Both the position numbers and the translations under genes were made by a program. A DNA stretch of 64,000 bases from CAYLPJ01 sp964385465 (GTDB lineage Bacteria; Planctomycetota; Phycisphaerae; SM23-33), in assembly GCA_964385465.1 (NCBI GenBank), contig CAYLPJ010000005.1:1-64000 (forward strand), read 5' to 3'. This document shows, piece after piece, positions 1 through 8,285 of the stretch (positions are counted from its first letter, which is position 1; each line of letters opens with the position of its first letter). The notes below the pieces were generated by a model. The model did no database searches. It saw nothing but the letters and a program-made list of their open reading frames with translations, and was not told where the DNA came from.

Positions 1-1
1 G

Positions 2-52
2 GGCGCTGCGGTCCAGGCCGGCTGGAGCAGCCTGATGAACAAGCCGATGTAA
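2..52 (+). CDS. 3' end of a truncated CDS
   Basis: Only the last 16 codons and a TAA stop lie in the window, reading to ...SSLMNKPM. The frame was chosen because it is open from the window edge and ends shortly before a GC-rich inverted repeat (68-97) and a canonical terminator (173-209). No function can be assigned from so short a tail, and another frame cannot be excluded. Confidence 0.35.
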   Translation, partial: GAAVQAGWSSLMNKPM

Positions 53-172
53 CGCGACTTCGGCGTCGGGGCCCGGTCCGCCGACCGGCCGGGCCCCGGC
101 CCGTTGACTGGGCGCCCAGCGGGACCCGCTCGGGCTTACGGTTACGAGTGGGGCATTGGTGCGACCCGGTTC

Positions 173-209
173 GGGGCGGTCCGATCTGTATTGGACCGCC
201 CCCTTTTTT
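173..209 (+). terminator. Rho-independent terminator
   Basis: A perfect 10-bp stem (GGGGCGGTCC at 173-182 with GGACCGCCCC at 193-202) encloses a 10-nt loop and is followed by C and six T. It ends plus-strand transcription about 120 bp after the truncated gene and 60 bp before the PilZ gene. It is the clearest intrinsic terminator in the window. Confidence 0.85.
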
Positions 210-270
210 GTGCCGATGAGCTCATGTGGAGCAGGCCCCGTTGCGGGCATTCGTACGGCGGAAGGAAGCT

Positions 271-594
271 ATGTACCCTCGAACGGCAGAGCGACGGCGC
301 GGGCAGCGCGTGGCAGCCGCCCACCCGGTGACCCTCCGCACGCCCCGGGGCGGCTTCCTTCTGCGCGGTCGCACGGCCAGCATCTCCGAAAGCGGGCTGC
401 TCTGCCTCACCGAGTGTCGCAGGGCGCTGCAGGTCAGGGGCCGGGTCGTTGCTGAGGTGGTCGTTCCCGGCGGGCGCTCCCCCCGCGCCGGCCGGCCCGA
501 CACCCGCACCGTCCGCTACGAGGGCCGTATCGTCCGCGTCGAGGAGATCGGGCAGTTCGTCTCGGTCGCCGTGGCGCTGACGCGCAAGCTCTGA
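271..594 (+). CDS. PilZ-domain protein (small, stand-alone)
   Basis: This 107-aa protein resembles single-domain PilZ proteins, which bind cyclic di-GMP or act as degenerate effector domains for motility and surface behaviour. An N-terminal Arg cluster (RRRGQR) fits the RxxxR motif. The second motif reads SISESG, so the usual D/N of D/NxSxxG is Ser and c-di-GMP binding is uncertain. A beta-rich body with VRYEGRIVRVEE and a C-terminal VSVAVAL strand follows. ATG 271 is chosen because GGAAGGA lies just upstream; an alternative start at 226 would add 15 residues without a clear ribosome binding site. The gene stands alone between a terminator and the convergent vWA gene, so its partner cannot be inferred. 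Confidence 0.7.
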   Translation: MYPRTAERRRGQRVAAAHPVTLRTPRGGFLLRGRTASISESGLLCLTECRRALQVRGRVVAEVVVPGGRSPRAGRPDTRTVRYEGRIVRVEEIGQFVSVAVALTRKL

Positions 595-620
595 TCGCAG
601 GCTCCCGTCGGCCCGGGCGA

Positions 621-3092
621 TCACGCCGCCCGCCGCGCTCGGCGCCCGAGAGCCCACTCGGCGAGCATCACCGCCGTCGCCAACCCCAGCAGCACCGGCC
701 AGAGGGGCGTCCGCGATCGCTCCGCGATCCGCCTACCGAGGGCGGGCAGCTCGCCCGGGCGCATCAGCCGCCCGCCGGCCCGCCGGGCCAGCTCGGCGAG
801 CGTTTCCCGGTCCGGGCCGATCCGCGCGAACTCCGCGCGCCCGGCGGCGCCGGGGGTCACGGCGTGGGACCAGACGACGCCCCGGTCGTCGGCGGCAACG
901 GTGACCGCGCCCGGCGCCGCGGCGGGGGGCAGGCGGGCCTCGTAGCGCCCGGGCGCGATCTGCCGCATCCGGGCGGCCGGGGGGTCGCCCTCGACGGCGG
1001 CCAGCCGCGCGGTCAGGCCCAGGCCGTTGATCGGGCGGTTCGCGTCGGAGGCGGTTACCGTGACGGTCAGGCCCCCTGGATCGGCGTCGAGCTGCCCGTC
1101 GAAGCGCCGGTCCCCCTCGGGCCTGGCGGCCCAGCGGACGGCGGCGGCCAGCAGCTCCCGCCACGTGGGATCGTCCGGCCAGGCGGCCAGGTCCTCGGGC
1201 GCGACGGCCAGGGCGACGCTTCGCCCCGCGCCCGCCCGGCGTGCCGCCGCGATGGGATCGGCGTCGGGCCCGACGCGGGCGAGCACGTCGGCGTTGTCGC
1301 CGGCGGCCGAGAGGACGTACCCTCCGACCGCCCCCAGCGCCCCGGCCGGGACCCGCCCGAACGGCCGGACCATCGCGGCGCTGAACGCGCCCCGCCGCAG
1401 CGGCCGGCCTCGTCGCTCGTGCAGGAGGGAGGCGAACACGTCGGCCAGGCCGGCGAGGTCCCTTCGCTTCAGGACGGTCGCGCCCTCGAGGCGGGCGGCG
1501 AGGGCCTCCAGCGGCGAGGGGCCCGGGCGGGTGGCGGCCTCGGAGGCGACGGCAACGATCGCCAGCGACAGCCCGGCCTCGCGGAGGGCCTCGGCGGCCG
1601 CCGCCGGCGGGAAGGGCCTGGTCAGCAGGTCGCTGACGACGAGGACGAGCCCGTCGCGCCCGGGCGCCGGCGGGCGGTCGGCGGCGAGTTCCAGCGCCGA
1701 TCGGACGTCCGTCGGCCCGGCCGGGACGACGCCGGCGAGGGCCTCGCCGAGTCGGGCGAAGTCGATGCGCCCGGTCTCGGCGGCGTAGATACGGCGGGCG
1801 GAATCGGAGAAGGCGATGACCGACAGGGCGTCGGCGTCGGTGAGGTGGCGGCGGAGCGAGAGCACGGCGTCGGCGGCCTGGCCGAAGCGGAGCCGCCCGG
1901 CGGGGGCGTTGGGTTCGTCGGCGGGCTCGGCCATGGAGCCGGACGCGTCGAGCACGACGGCAACGGCCAGCGGGCGGCGCTGGTAAGGGTTCGGCGTCAG
2001 CGCGGCGACGCGGTTGAGCGGGTCGCGGCGGTCCTCGGGTGCGGCGTGCGGCCCGGCGCCGACGAGGACGAGCCCGCCGCCTCGCCGGACGTACTCGGCC
2101 AGTGCGGCCCGCGCGGGCGGGGGCAGGAGCTTCCCGGAGGCATCGAGCAGGACGACGGCGTCGTGGTCGGCCCAGCCGGCGGGGTCGCGCGGGGCGGCGT
2201 CGGCGGGGCGGCGTCGGACATCGCGTGCGGTGGCGGCGGCGATGGCCTCGGCCGCCGCGGCCCCGCCGCCGACCAGTGCCACGGAGCCGCGACGCGGCAG
2301 CACGGCGGCCTCGGCGGCGTCGTTCTCGGGGAAGGCGTCATCGGCGTCGATCTCGGCGCGGTAGACGGCGAGGCGATCGGGCGGCGCCCCGTCGGCCAGG
2401 CGGACGGTGAAGGGGGTCCCGGGCGTCAGGTGCAGGTCGCGGGCGAGCAGCTCGGCCCCGGCGGGGCGGACGCGGCGCACGGTCAGCCGCGCCGCCGCCG
2501 GCGCCCCGGCCGCCACCGAGACGCGAACGGCCACGCCGTCGTCCCCGCGGCGTGCGACGAGCTCGGCGACGCGGACATCCGGAGGCGGGTCGTCCATGGC
2601 CACGACGGCGACGGGCAGGGCCGTGCGGCCGAGGGCGGCGGCGTGCGACCGCCAGCGGTCGTGGCCGAAGCGCCCGTCGGTGTGAAGGACCACCCCGGCG
2701 AGGGCGTCGCGGCGTGCGAGGGCCAGCACCAGCGCCGGCGTCGGCCTCGTGCGGCGCGGGTCGGGGGCCGGGGGGTCGATGGTGGGGGCGAGTTCGGCGG
2801 CGAAGTCGTACCGTTGGGCGGGGACACCGGGCCCGAGCTCCAGCCGCTCGCCCTGCCCGCGGCAGGAGCCGGAGACGTCGCGGAGGATTAGCCAGGGCAG
2901 TTCGGCGCGGTCGCCGAGGGGGGCAGACGGCCCGGCCAGCGCGGCGGCGACCAACACGACCGCCAGCGCCCGCGCCACTGCGCCGGCGGGCGAGATGCGC
3001 CCTCCCTGCCGCCGCGCCCGCCAGGCCGCCAGGGCCGGCCAAAGCGCCAGCACCGCCGCCGCCAGGGCCGCCGGCCGGGCCAGCTCGATCAT
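621..3092 (-). CDS. Membrane-anchored von Willebrand factor A domain protein (BatA/BatB-like)
   Basis: This 823-aa protein has an N-terminal pair of hydrophobic segments (about residues 5-25 and 35-55), a large extracytoplasmic part and one C-terminal membrane helix (PVLLGLATAVMLAEWAL) followed by a basic tail. A vWA domain carries the metal-ion-dependent adhesion motif DASGSM at 382-387, and an earlier degenerate copy reads DVSGSC near residue 70. Between them lies a GATase1-like stretch (GGGLVLVGAGPHA). Such proteins are common in Planctomycetes and usually pair with MoxR ATPases and DUF58 proteins; here those genes are some 50 kb away. The ATG at 3092 sits directly before the first hydrophobic segment. 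The partner and substrate are unknown. Confidence 0.75.
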   Translation of the reverse strand: MIELARPAALAAAVLALWPALAAWRARRQGGRISPAGAVARALAVVLVAAALAGPSAPLGDRAELPWLILRDVSGSCRGQGERLELGPGVPAQRYDFAAELAPTIDPPAPDPRRTRPTPALVLALARRDALAGVVLHTDGRFGHDRWRSHAAALGRTALPVAVVAMDDPPPDVRVAELVARRGDDGVAVRVSVAAGAPAAARLTVRRVRPAGAELLARDLHLTPGTPFTVRLADGAPPDRLAVYRAEIDADDAFPENDAAEAAVLPRRGSVALVGGGAAAAEAIAAATARDVRRRPADAAPRDPAGWADHDAVVLLDASGKLLPPPARAALAEYVRRGGGLVLVGAGPHAAPEDRRDPLNRVAALTPNPYQRRPLAVAVVLDASGSMAEPADEPNAPAGRLRFGQAADAVLSLRRHLTDADALSVIAFSDSARRIYAAETGRIDFARLGEALAGVVPAGPTDVRSALELAADRPPAPGRDGLVLVVSDLLTRPFPPAAAAEALREAGLSLAIVAVASEAATRPGPSPLEALAARLEGATVLKRRDLAGLADVFASLLHERRGRPLRRGAFSAAMVRPFGRVPAGALGAVGGYVLSAAGDNADVLARVGPDADPIAAARRAGAGRSVALAVAPEDLAAWPDDPTWRELLAAAVRWAARPEGDRRFDGQLDADPGGLTVTVTASDANRPINGLGLTARLAAVEGDPPAARMRQIAPGRYEARLPPAAAPGAVTVAADDRGVVWSHAVTPGAAGRAEFARIGPDRETLAELARRAGGRLMRPGELPALGRRIAERSRTPLWPVLLGLATAVMLAEWALGRRARRAA

Positions 3093-3417
3093 CCATGCCA
3101 CAGCGCACACAGCCGTCACCGCCGGGTCCCGCCGCGGCCGGCGGGGGCAGGGCGCCGCAGCCCCGCCCCGCCGGCGCGAGTGCCGTTCCGGGCTCAAGTA
3201 GAGAGCCGCCCGGTTCGCTTTGCAACGCCAAAGCCGCCCGGGGCACCCGCGCCGCGTGGAAGGATGCTTGACTCGCCCCCGGCCTCGGACCGATAGAAGA
3301 AGCGGCGGGCTGTGCAGGGATGCCGTTCGCTGTGAGCTCGCCTTGCGCCGGGGCGGGCCTCGCGTCCGGCCGGCGAGGTAGCAGCCGCCCGAGGAGAGGA
3401 GCCGAGCGATCACTGTC
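3093..3417. other. Divergent intergenic region between the vWA and HPr-domain genes
   Basis: This 325-base stretch separates two divergent genes. It contains a plausible plus-strand promoter (3268-3297) and GC-rich low-complexity sequence. I see no RNA gene or small ORF with a convincing ribosome binding site in it. Confidence 0.5.
3268..3297 (+). promoter_or_regulatory. Candidate sigma-70-type promoter for the HPr-domain gene
   Basis: TTGACT (3268-3273) and GATAGA (3292-3297) are separated by 18 bp. Transcription would begin about 115 nt before ATG 3418, leaving a long leader. The -10 match is weak, so this is tentative. Confidence 0.35.
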
Positions 3418-5001
3418 ATGCCCGATACGGACCCATCGCGTTCCGGACGGCGGAGCGGCGAGCCGCCGAGGATCTCCGACGAGGCCTTCCGCGAGCTCAT
3501 TGCCCGTCGCGGCGAGGAAGCCAGGCTGCTGGCGAACTACATCGTCTCTCGCGAGGGCCAGTTGACCTGGTTCACCCGGCCGCTGCTCGGGGAGATGCTC
3601 CACCAGACGACCGAGTTGGAGGAGCTGCTCGATGCCTACGGCGCGCGGAACAACGAGAAGTGGTGCCACCTCCGCGCGACCGTCGCGGCTGCCAAGCTGT
3701 TCGCCAACGTCAACTACGTGCTGCTGCACATCCACCACGCCCTGCCGGCCTACCGGCTGCTCGGCGACGGCGACGAGTTCGTCCACGAGACGGAGAAGGC
3801 CATCCTTTTCACCGGCGAGGTGCTCAGCAAGACGGCCGAGCGGTTCGTCGCGCAAAGCCTCGATCTGGGCCTGAGCCTGCCGGACATCGCCGGCTGCGAG
3901 GAGGTGTACGAAGAGCCCCTGCCCCCCGGCCGGCTTCCGCACGACCTGACGCCGCGGAAGGACTCCGACGCCGGGCAGACGGTCACGTACATCGCCACGG
4001 CGTTCCTGAACCAGGCGGCCGAGAGCGAGATGCTCCACGTCCCCCAGCGGGTGACGCCGGAGAAATACCCCGAGTGCATTCCCGCGTCGGTCAGCGAGGA
4101 GCGGCTGCGGCACCTCCAGCACCAGTTCCACAACCTCCAGTCGATGTACGACACGTTCGTGTCCGACACGGACACGGAGCGGGCGAACGCGGACCTGCCT
4201 GTCCTTCGCGGGCACGTCAGCGTGATTTTCCACCTGCTGGAGACGGCGACGGCGTTCGCTCACTACTACGAGCGTCACGTGATGAGCCACCCGGGCAAGA
4301 AGCCCGACCCCGACGCGGCCCTCGTCGAAGGCGGCCCGCTGCTGGACGTGCTGATGACCTATTCCCTGACATTCGCCAGCAAGTACCTGGTGGCCGGGCG
4401 CGACCTGTGCCACGAGATGCTCCGGAAGTTCGCGAAGATCGGGGAGGTGACGGTCTCGGCGCCTCGGTATCGCGGCTTCCACGTCCGCCCCTCGACGCTG
4501 GTGGCGAAGATCGTCCGCCACTACGGCAGCGAGGTGACGATGGTGGTCGAAGGCGACACGTACGACGCCGCCAGCCCGATGGACATCTTCCGCGCCAACG
4601 AGAAGCTCAACCGCCAGAAGCGGACGTGGCTGACCACGCAGGTCTGCGGCCTGCCCTGCCTGAAGGACCCCGACTTCGCCGCCGACCTGCCCAAGGCCGT
4701 CCGGCGCGTCATCCTCGCGCTGGCCGAACACGGCAAGGTGGTGATCTACGAGCGCCCCATCCCCGTCGAGCCGCCGGTCGAGGCCGACGCCGACAAGACG
4801 CCGGTGCAGTACATCCTCGACGAGGTCGCCCGCCTCCAGGCTACCGGCATGATCGACATCGAGGCCGACATCCCCATCACGTTCCGCGGCGACGAGCGCT
4901 GCCTGCACGACCTCCAGCTCCTGGCCGAGAACGGCTACGGGGAGGACAACTTCGGCAACAACATCCCCCTGCCGAAGGAGCTGTCGTTCCTGAGAAGGTG
5001 A
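3418..5001 (+). CDS. Large HPr-domain protein (phosphocarrier-like)
   Basis: In this 527-aa protein, residues 1 to about 340 form a helical region I do not recognise. Residues about 345-440 look like an HPr fold: GFHVRPSTLV around His355 matches the HPr active-site motif in which His accepts phosphate from enzyme I. The Ser46 regulatory site of Gram-positive HPr is not apparent. A further C-terminal helical region follows. Family proteins of this size occur in Planctomycetes, where the PTS itself is usually missing, so the role may be regulatory rather than sugar transport. No enzyme I or EII gene lies in the window. The start at 3418 lacks a well-spaced Shine-Dalgarno sequence, but nothing better is available upstream. 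Confidence 0.7.
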   Translation: MPDTDPSRSGRRSGEPPRISDEAFRELIARRGEEARLLANYIVSREGQLTWFTRPLLGEMLHQTTELEELLDAYGARNNEKWCHLRATVAAAKLFANVNYVLLHIHHALPAYRLLGDGDEFVHETEKAILFTGEVLSKTAERFVAQSLDLGLSLPDIAGCEEVYEEPLPPGRLPHDLTPRKDSDAGQTVTYIATAFLNQAAESEMLHVPQRVTPEKYPECIPASVSEERLRHLQHQFHNLQSMYDTFVSDTDTERANADLPVLRGHVSVIFHLLETATAFAHYYERHVMSHPGKKPDPDAALVEGGPLLDVLMTYSLTFASKYLVAGRDLCHEMLRKFAKIGEVTVSAPRYRGFHVRPSTLVAKIVRHYGSEVTMVVEGDTYDAASPMDIFRANEKLNRQKRTWLTTQVCGLPCLKDPDFAADLPKAVRRVILALAEHGKVVIYERPIPVEPPVEADADKTPVQYILDEVARLQATGMIDIEADIPITFRGDERCLHDLQLLAENGYGEDNFGNNIPLPKELSFLRR

Positions 5002-5013
5002 CGGCGGGGGCGC

Positions 5014-5340
5014 TCAGCGATACCGGATGATCCGCACCTTCTCCAGCGTGATCAGGCCTTCGGAGATCATCTCGTCCAGTACGGGCAGGAAGGCGGCGAT
5101 GCGCTCCGGGGCGTCCACGATCTCCACGACCACCGGCAGGTCCTCCGACAGGCGGAGGATCTTGGCCGTGTGAACGCGGCTGTGGGCGCCGTAGCCCAGC
5201 ACCCCCCGCAGGACCGTCGCGCCCGAGAGGTTCATCTCCCGGGCCTTGCGGACGATCTGCTCGTGCAGCGGGTGGCCCTCGTAGCGGTCGGACTCGCCGA
5301 GGAAGACGCGAAGCAGTTCGGCGTCGGTCTGCTCTTTCAT
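5014..5340 (-). CDS. DUF190 protein paired with the fluoride channel
   Basis: This 108-aa protein of the DUF190 family has a ferredoxin-like alpha/beta pattern, with the family-typical region SGATVLRGVLGYG near the middle and LPVVVEIVD in the second half. Its gene lies 18 bp downstream of crcB on the same strand, the usual arrangement for DUF190 genes, which suggests a role in fluoride export or its control. No direct biochemical role is established for the family. It is probably co-transcribed with crcB and convergent with the HPr-domain gene, 12 bp away. Confidence 0.85.
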   Translation of the reverse strand: MKEQTDAELLRVFLGESDRYEGHPLHEQIVRKAREMNLSGATVLRGVLGYGAHSRVHTAKILRLSEDLPVVVEIVDAPERIAAFLPVLDEMISEGLITLEKVRIIRYR

Positions 5341-5358
5341 GGGTGTCTCCGGGGGCGG

Positions 5359-5739
5359 TCAGATCCATCGCCCGGCCGCCAGGCCCAACAGCAGGCAGGC
5401 GATGCCCACCGTCGCCTGGCCCAGCAGGTTCGCCCCCGCCAGCAGCCACTGAGCTTCGCGCATCAGTTGGCCGGTCTCGAACATGAACGTCGAGAACGTG
5501 GTGAACGCGCCCATGAAGCCGGTAAGCACGGCCAGGCGGGCGGTCTCCGGCAGCAGCCCGCGCTCGGCGGTGGCGGCCCAGACGAGCCCGAACAGCAGGC
5601 TGCCCAGCGCGTTGACGGCGAACGTCCCGGCCGGGAAACCCTCCCCGGCCAGGCGCTGGATGAGCCCGCCGAGCCCGTAGCGCGCAAGCGTTCCGCAAGC
5701 CCCCGCCACGGCCAGCCAGATCAGGTGCGTCCACGCCAT
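5359..5739 (-). CDS. crcB: Fluoride ion channel CrcB/FluC
   Basis: This 126-aa protein has four predicted membrane helices, the normal size for a Fluc channel. It works as an antiparallel dimer in the inner membrane that lets fluoride out of the cell. Family signatures are GACGTLARYGLG near the N-terminus, the pore Asn in TFAVNALGSLLFG, and the Phe-box segment GAFTTFSTFMFE. It probably forms an operon with the downstream DUF190 gene. I looked for a fluoride riboswitch in the 87-base gap to the divergent URO-D gene and did not recognise one. Only one subunit gene is present, implying a homodimer. Confidence 0.92.
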   Translation of the reverse strand: MAWTHLIWLAVAGACGTLARYGLGGLIQRLAGEGFPAGTFAVNALGSLLFGLVWAATAERGLLPETARLAVLTGFMGAFTTFSTFMFETGQLMREAQWLLAGANLLGQATVGIACLLLGLAAGRWI

Positions 5740-5826
5740 CGGTCGTCTCCGCGGGTATGGTACCGTCGGGCGGACGGTGGCGTAAAGCGGGGGCGTTGGC
5801 TACCCTCGCGTCCGGGAGGTGAGGCG

Positions 5827-6939
5827 ATGCTCTGGCGCCGTGACGAGTACCTGGACCACCTGACGTTCGCCGGCTCGCGGCGGGAGATGCTCGTCGAGCT
5901 CTTCGGCCCGCTGGTGGGGCTCGAGGGCGAGTGGCGCCGCCAGGGCGCGACGCCGGCGGAGCTGGACCTCTCGGGCTTCGGCTTCGACGCGGTGGACCGC
6001 GAGAACGTTCGCGTCAACACGGGGATGCTCGACGGCGAGGAGGAAGTCGTCCTGGCCGAGACCGACGAGCACGTCATCCGGCGCGACCGCTACGGGCGGC
6101 GCGTGCGGCTGTGCAAGGGCGTGGCGACCATCGCCCTGCCGCTGGACTACCCGGTGACGGACATGGACTCCTGGCTGCGGATCAAGCCGCGGTACGAGTA
6201 CTCCCGGCGGCGGTTCGCCGAGGGCTGGGCCGAGGCCGCCCGCGCCGCCCGCGACCGCGGGGCCGTGATCGTCGCCCGCCTGCCCGGCGCCTTCGCCGAG
6301 CCGCGGAACCTCCTGGGCGACGAGGCGCTCTGCCTGGCCTACCACGACCAGCCCGAGCTCGTCGCCGACATGCTCGACACCATGGGCGCCACCGCCGAGC
6401 GCGTGCTCGACCGCGTCAGCCGGGAGGTGCAGGTCGATCAGCTCAGCGTCCACGAGGACCTCGCCGGCAAGAGCGGGCCGCTGGTGGGGCCGCGGCAGAT
6501 CGAGACGTTCTTTCGCCCCTACTATCGCCGCGTGTGGGACATGCTTCGCTCGCGCGGGGCGCGGGTGTTCCAACAGGACTCCGACGGCAACGTCCGCCCG
6601 GTGATCGACGCCTTCCTCGACGCGGGGCTGACGTGCATGTTCCCGATGGAGCCCGCCGCGGGGATGGACATCGTCCAGGTCCGCCGGGCCTACGGGGAGC
6701 GGCTGGCGATGCGCGGCGGGATCGACAAGCACGTCCTGCGTCGCGGGCGCGAGGCGATCGGCGCCGAGCTGGAGTACAAGCTCCAGCCGCTGATGCGCGG
6801 CGGGGGGATGGTGTTCGGACTGGACCACCGGATCCCCAACGGCACGCCGCTGGAGGCGTACCGCTACTACGTGCGGACGGCGCGGGAGATGCTCGGCCTC
6901 GGCCCGGCGGAGCCGGCGCCCTGGCGGCGAGGGGCGTAG
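5827..6939 (+). CDS. Uroporphyrinogen decarboxylase (URO-D) family protein
   Basis: This 370-aa TIM-barrel protein belongs to the URO-D superfamily, which covers heme-pathway decarboxylases and many corrinoid- or methyl-transferring enzymes. Supporting stretches are a central FQQDSDGNV and the late strand MFPMEPAAGMDI. The ATG at 5827 follows GGGAGGTGAGG, a strong ribosome binding site. The paralogues abundant in Planctomycetes are usually not true HemE enzymes, and no heme genes lie nearby, so a methyltransferase-like or unknown role is more likely. It is divergent from crcB and followed by the thioredoxin gene after 119 bp. Confidence 0.75.
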   Translation: MLWRRDEYLDHLTFAGSRREMLVELFGPLVGLEGEWRRQGATPAELDLSGFGFDAVDRENVRVNTGMLDGEEEVVLAETDEHVIRRDRYGRRVRLCKGVATIALPLDYPVTDMDSWLRIKPRYEYSRRRFAEGWAEAARAARDRGAVIVARLPGAFAEPRNLLGDEALCLAYHDQPELVADMLDTMGATAERVLDRVSREVQVDQLSVHEDLAGKSGPLVGPRQIETFFRPYYRRVWDMLRSRGARVFQQDSDGNVRPVIDAFLDAGLTCMFPMEPAAGMDIVQVRRAYGERLAMRGGIDKHVLRRGREAIGAELEYKLQPLMRGGGMVFGLDHRIPNGTPLEAYRYYVRTAREMLGLGPAEPAPWRRGA

Positions 6940-7000
6940 GCGGCGACGGGCGCCGCCGGGCTTTGCGCAAACCTCGCGCCGCCGCGGCGGTCCGATACGG

Positions 7001-7006
7001 TACAAT
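7001..7006 (+). promoter_or_regulatory. Candidate -10 element upstream of the thioredoxin-fold gene
   Basis: TACAAT in the context CGGTACAATGG lies 52 bp before ATG 7059. No good -35 is visible. A palindrome, TTTGCGCAAA (6962-6971), lies near the -40 position and might bind a regulator. Near-identical -10 contexts occur before other genes in the window. Confidence 0.4.
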
Positions 7007-7058
7007 GGCCCGAACCCCGAGCCGGTCCGCCGGCGCGCCCAGCAAAGGAGCTCCCAGC

Positions 7059-8252
7059 ATGGCCCGCACAGTAAGCAAGTCGTTGCCCGCACTGTTCGCC
7101 GCGATCATCCTGGCCGCCGCGACGTCGGCCCCGGCCGCGCCCGGCTGGCAGGTCAGCTACGCCAAGGCCGCAGCCGAGGCGAAGAAGACCGGGAAGCTCA
7201 TCATGGCCGACTTCACCGGCAGCGACTGGTGCGGCTGGTGCATCAAGCTGACCAACGAGGTGTTCAAGACGCCGCAGTTCAAGAAGTGGGCGGCCGAACA
7301 TGTCGTGCCCCTCTACCTCGACTTCCCCCGCCGCACGCCGCAGTCGGCGGCGCTGAAGAAGCAGAACACCGCGCTGGCCAAGAAGTACGGCGTGCGCGGG
7401 TTCCCGACGGTGCTGTTCCTGACGCCCGACGGCGGCGTGGTCGGCCGGGCCGGCTACGTCAAGGGCGGGCCGGAGGCGTGGATCGAGTCCGTCCAGCCGA
7501 TCCTCGACCGGGCGCCCAAGCCGCAGACCGTCGAGCCGCTGACGGACCTGGCCGAGGCGCAGGCCGCCGCGGCCAAGGCCGAGAAGCCCATGCTCGTGCT
7601 GGCCGCTCCCGTAGCGGCCGGACGCCGCGCGTTCAAGCCCGTCCTCGCCGACAACGATTTCGCCACCTTCGCCAACGCCATGCTCGTCACCGTGCAGACC
7701 GACAGCGCGGGCGGGGTGAAGGCGATCCGCGAGAAGCATGAGATCGGCCCGTCGACGGTGCTGATCGCGCTGATCGACCCGACGGGGGAGACGGTCTACT
7801 ACAAGAGCACGCGGGCCCTCCGCCCGGACGTGCTGAAGGCCCGCCTGGCCGCGGCTCTTCCCAAGCCCGCCTACGGCGGCGAGTGGCTGGAGGACTACGA
7901 CAAGGCCAAGCGGATCGCCCTGGCGCACCAGCGGCCGATCCTGCTGGACTTCACCGGCAGCGACTGGTGCACGTGGTGCAAGAAGCTCGACGCGGAGGTC
8001 TTCGCCGCGCCGGGCTTCAAGAAACTCGCCGCCGCCGAGCTGGTGCTGATGAAGGTGGACCTGCCCCGCCGCAAGAAGCTGCCCGACGACGTGATGAAGC
8101 AGAACCGCGAGCTCGTCAAGGCGTTCGGCGTCCGCGGGTTCCCGACGATGGTCCTCGTCGACGCCTCCGGCGCCGAGAAGGGCCGCCTCGGCGGCTTCCC
8201 CAAGGGCGGGCTGGCGGACGTCGCCAAGTGGATCCGCGCCAACACGAACTGA
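7059..8252 (+). CDS. Secreted protein with repeated thioredoxin-like domains
   Basis: This 397-aa protein begins with a signal peptide (hydrophobic core LPALFAAIILAAA, cleavage near APAAPG). Domain 1 (about 30-160) has the redox motif WCGWC after DFTGSD. The middle part (about 165-270) lacks a CxxC pair but has thioredoxin-like strands (PSTVLIALIDPTG). Domain 3 (about 275-397) repeats the DFTGSD block with WCTWC. Both active domains carry the cis-Pro region RGFPT. It probably works as an extracytoplasmic disulfide reductase or isomerase; partners are unknown. ATG 7059 follows AAAGGAG. Domains 1 and 3 are clearly an internal duplication. Confidence 0.85.
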   Translation: MARTVSKSLPALFAAIILAAATSAPAAPGWQVSYAKAAAEAKKTGKLIMADFTGSDWCGWCIKLTNEVFKTPQFKKWAAEHVVPLYLDFPRRTPQSAALKKQNTALAKKYGVRGFPTVLFLTPDGGVVGRAGYVKGGPEAWIESVQPILDRAPKPQTVEPLTDLAEAQAAAAKAEKPMLVLAAPVAAGRRAFKPVLADNDFATFANAMLVTVQTDSAGGVKAIREKHEIGPSTVLIALIDPTGETVYYKSTRALRPDVLKARLAAALPKPAYGGEWLEDYDKAKRIALAHQRPILLDFTGSDWCTWCKKLDAEVFAAPGFKKLAAAELVLMKVDLPRRKKLPDDVMKQNRELVKAFGVRGFPTMVLVDASGAEKGRLGGFPKGGLADVAKWIRANTN

Positions 8253-8285
8253 CCCGAGCCCGGCTCGCCGTCGCGCCGGCGGCGG

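Noticed and set aside
68..97. GC-rich inverted repeat as a second terminator
   Set aside because: The stem is strong, but no T-tract follows; it may only be GC-rich sequence, so it was not listed separately.
5740..5826. Fluoride riboswitch upstream of crcB
   Set aside because: The 87-base gap was read on the minus strand for the GGNGAUGG-type start and pseudoknot; no match was found.
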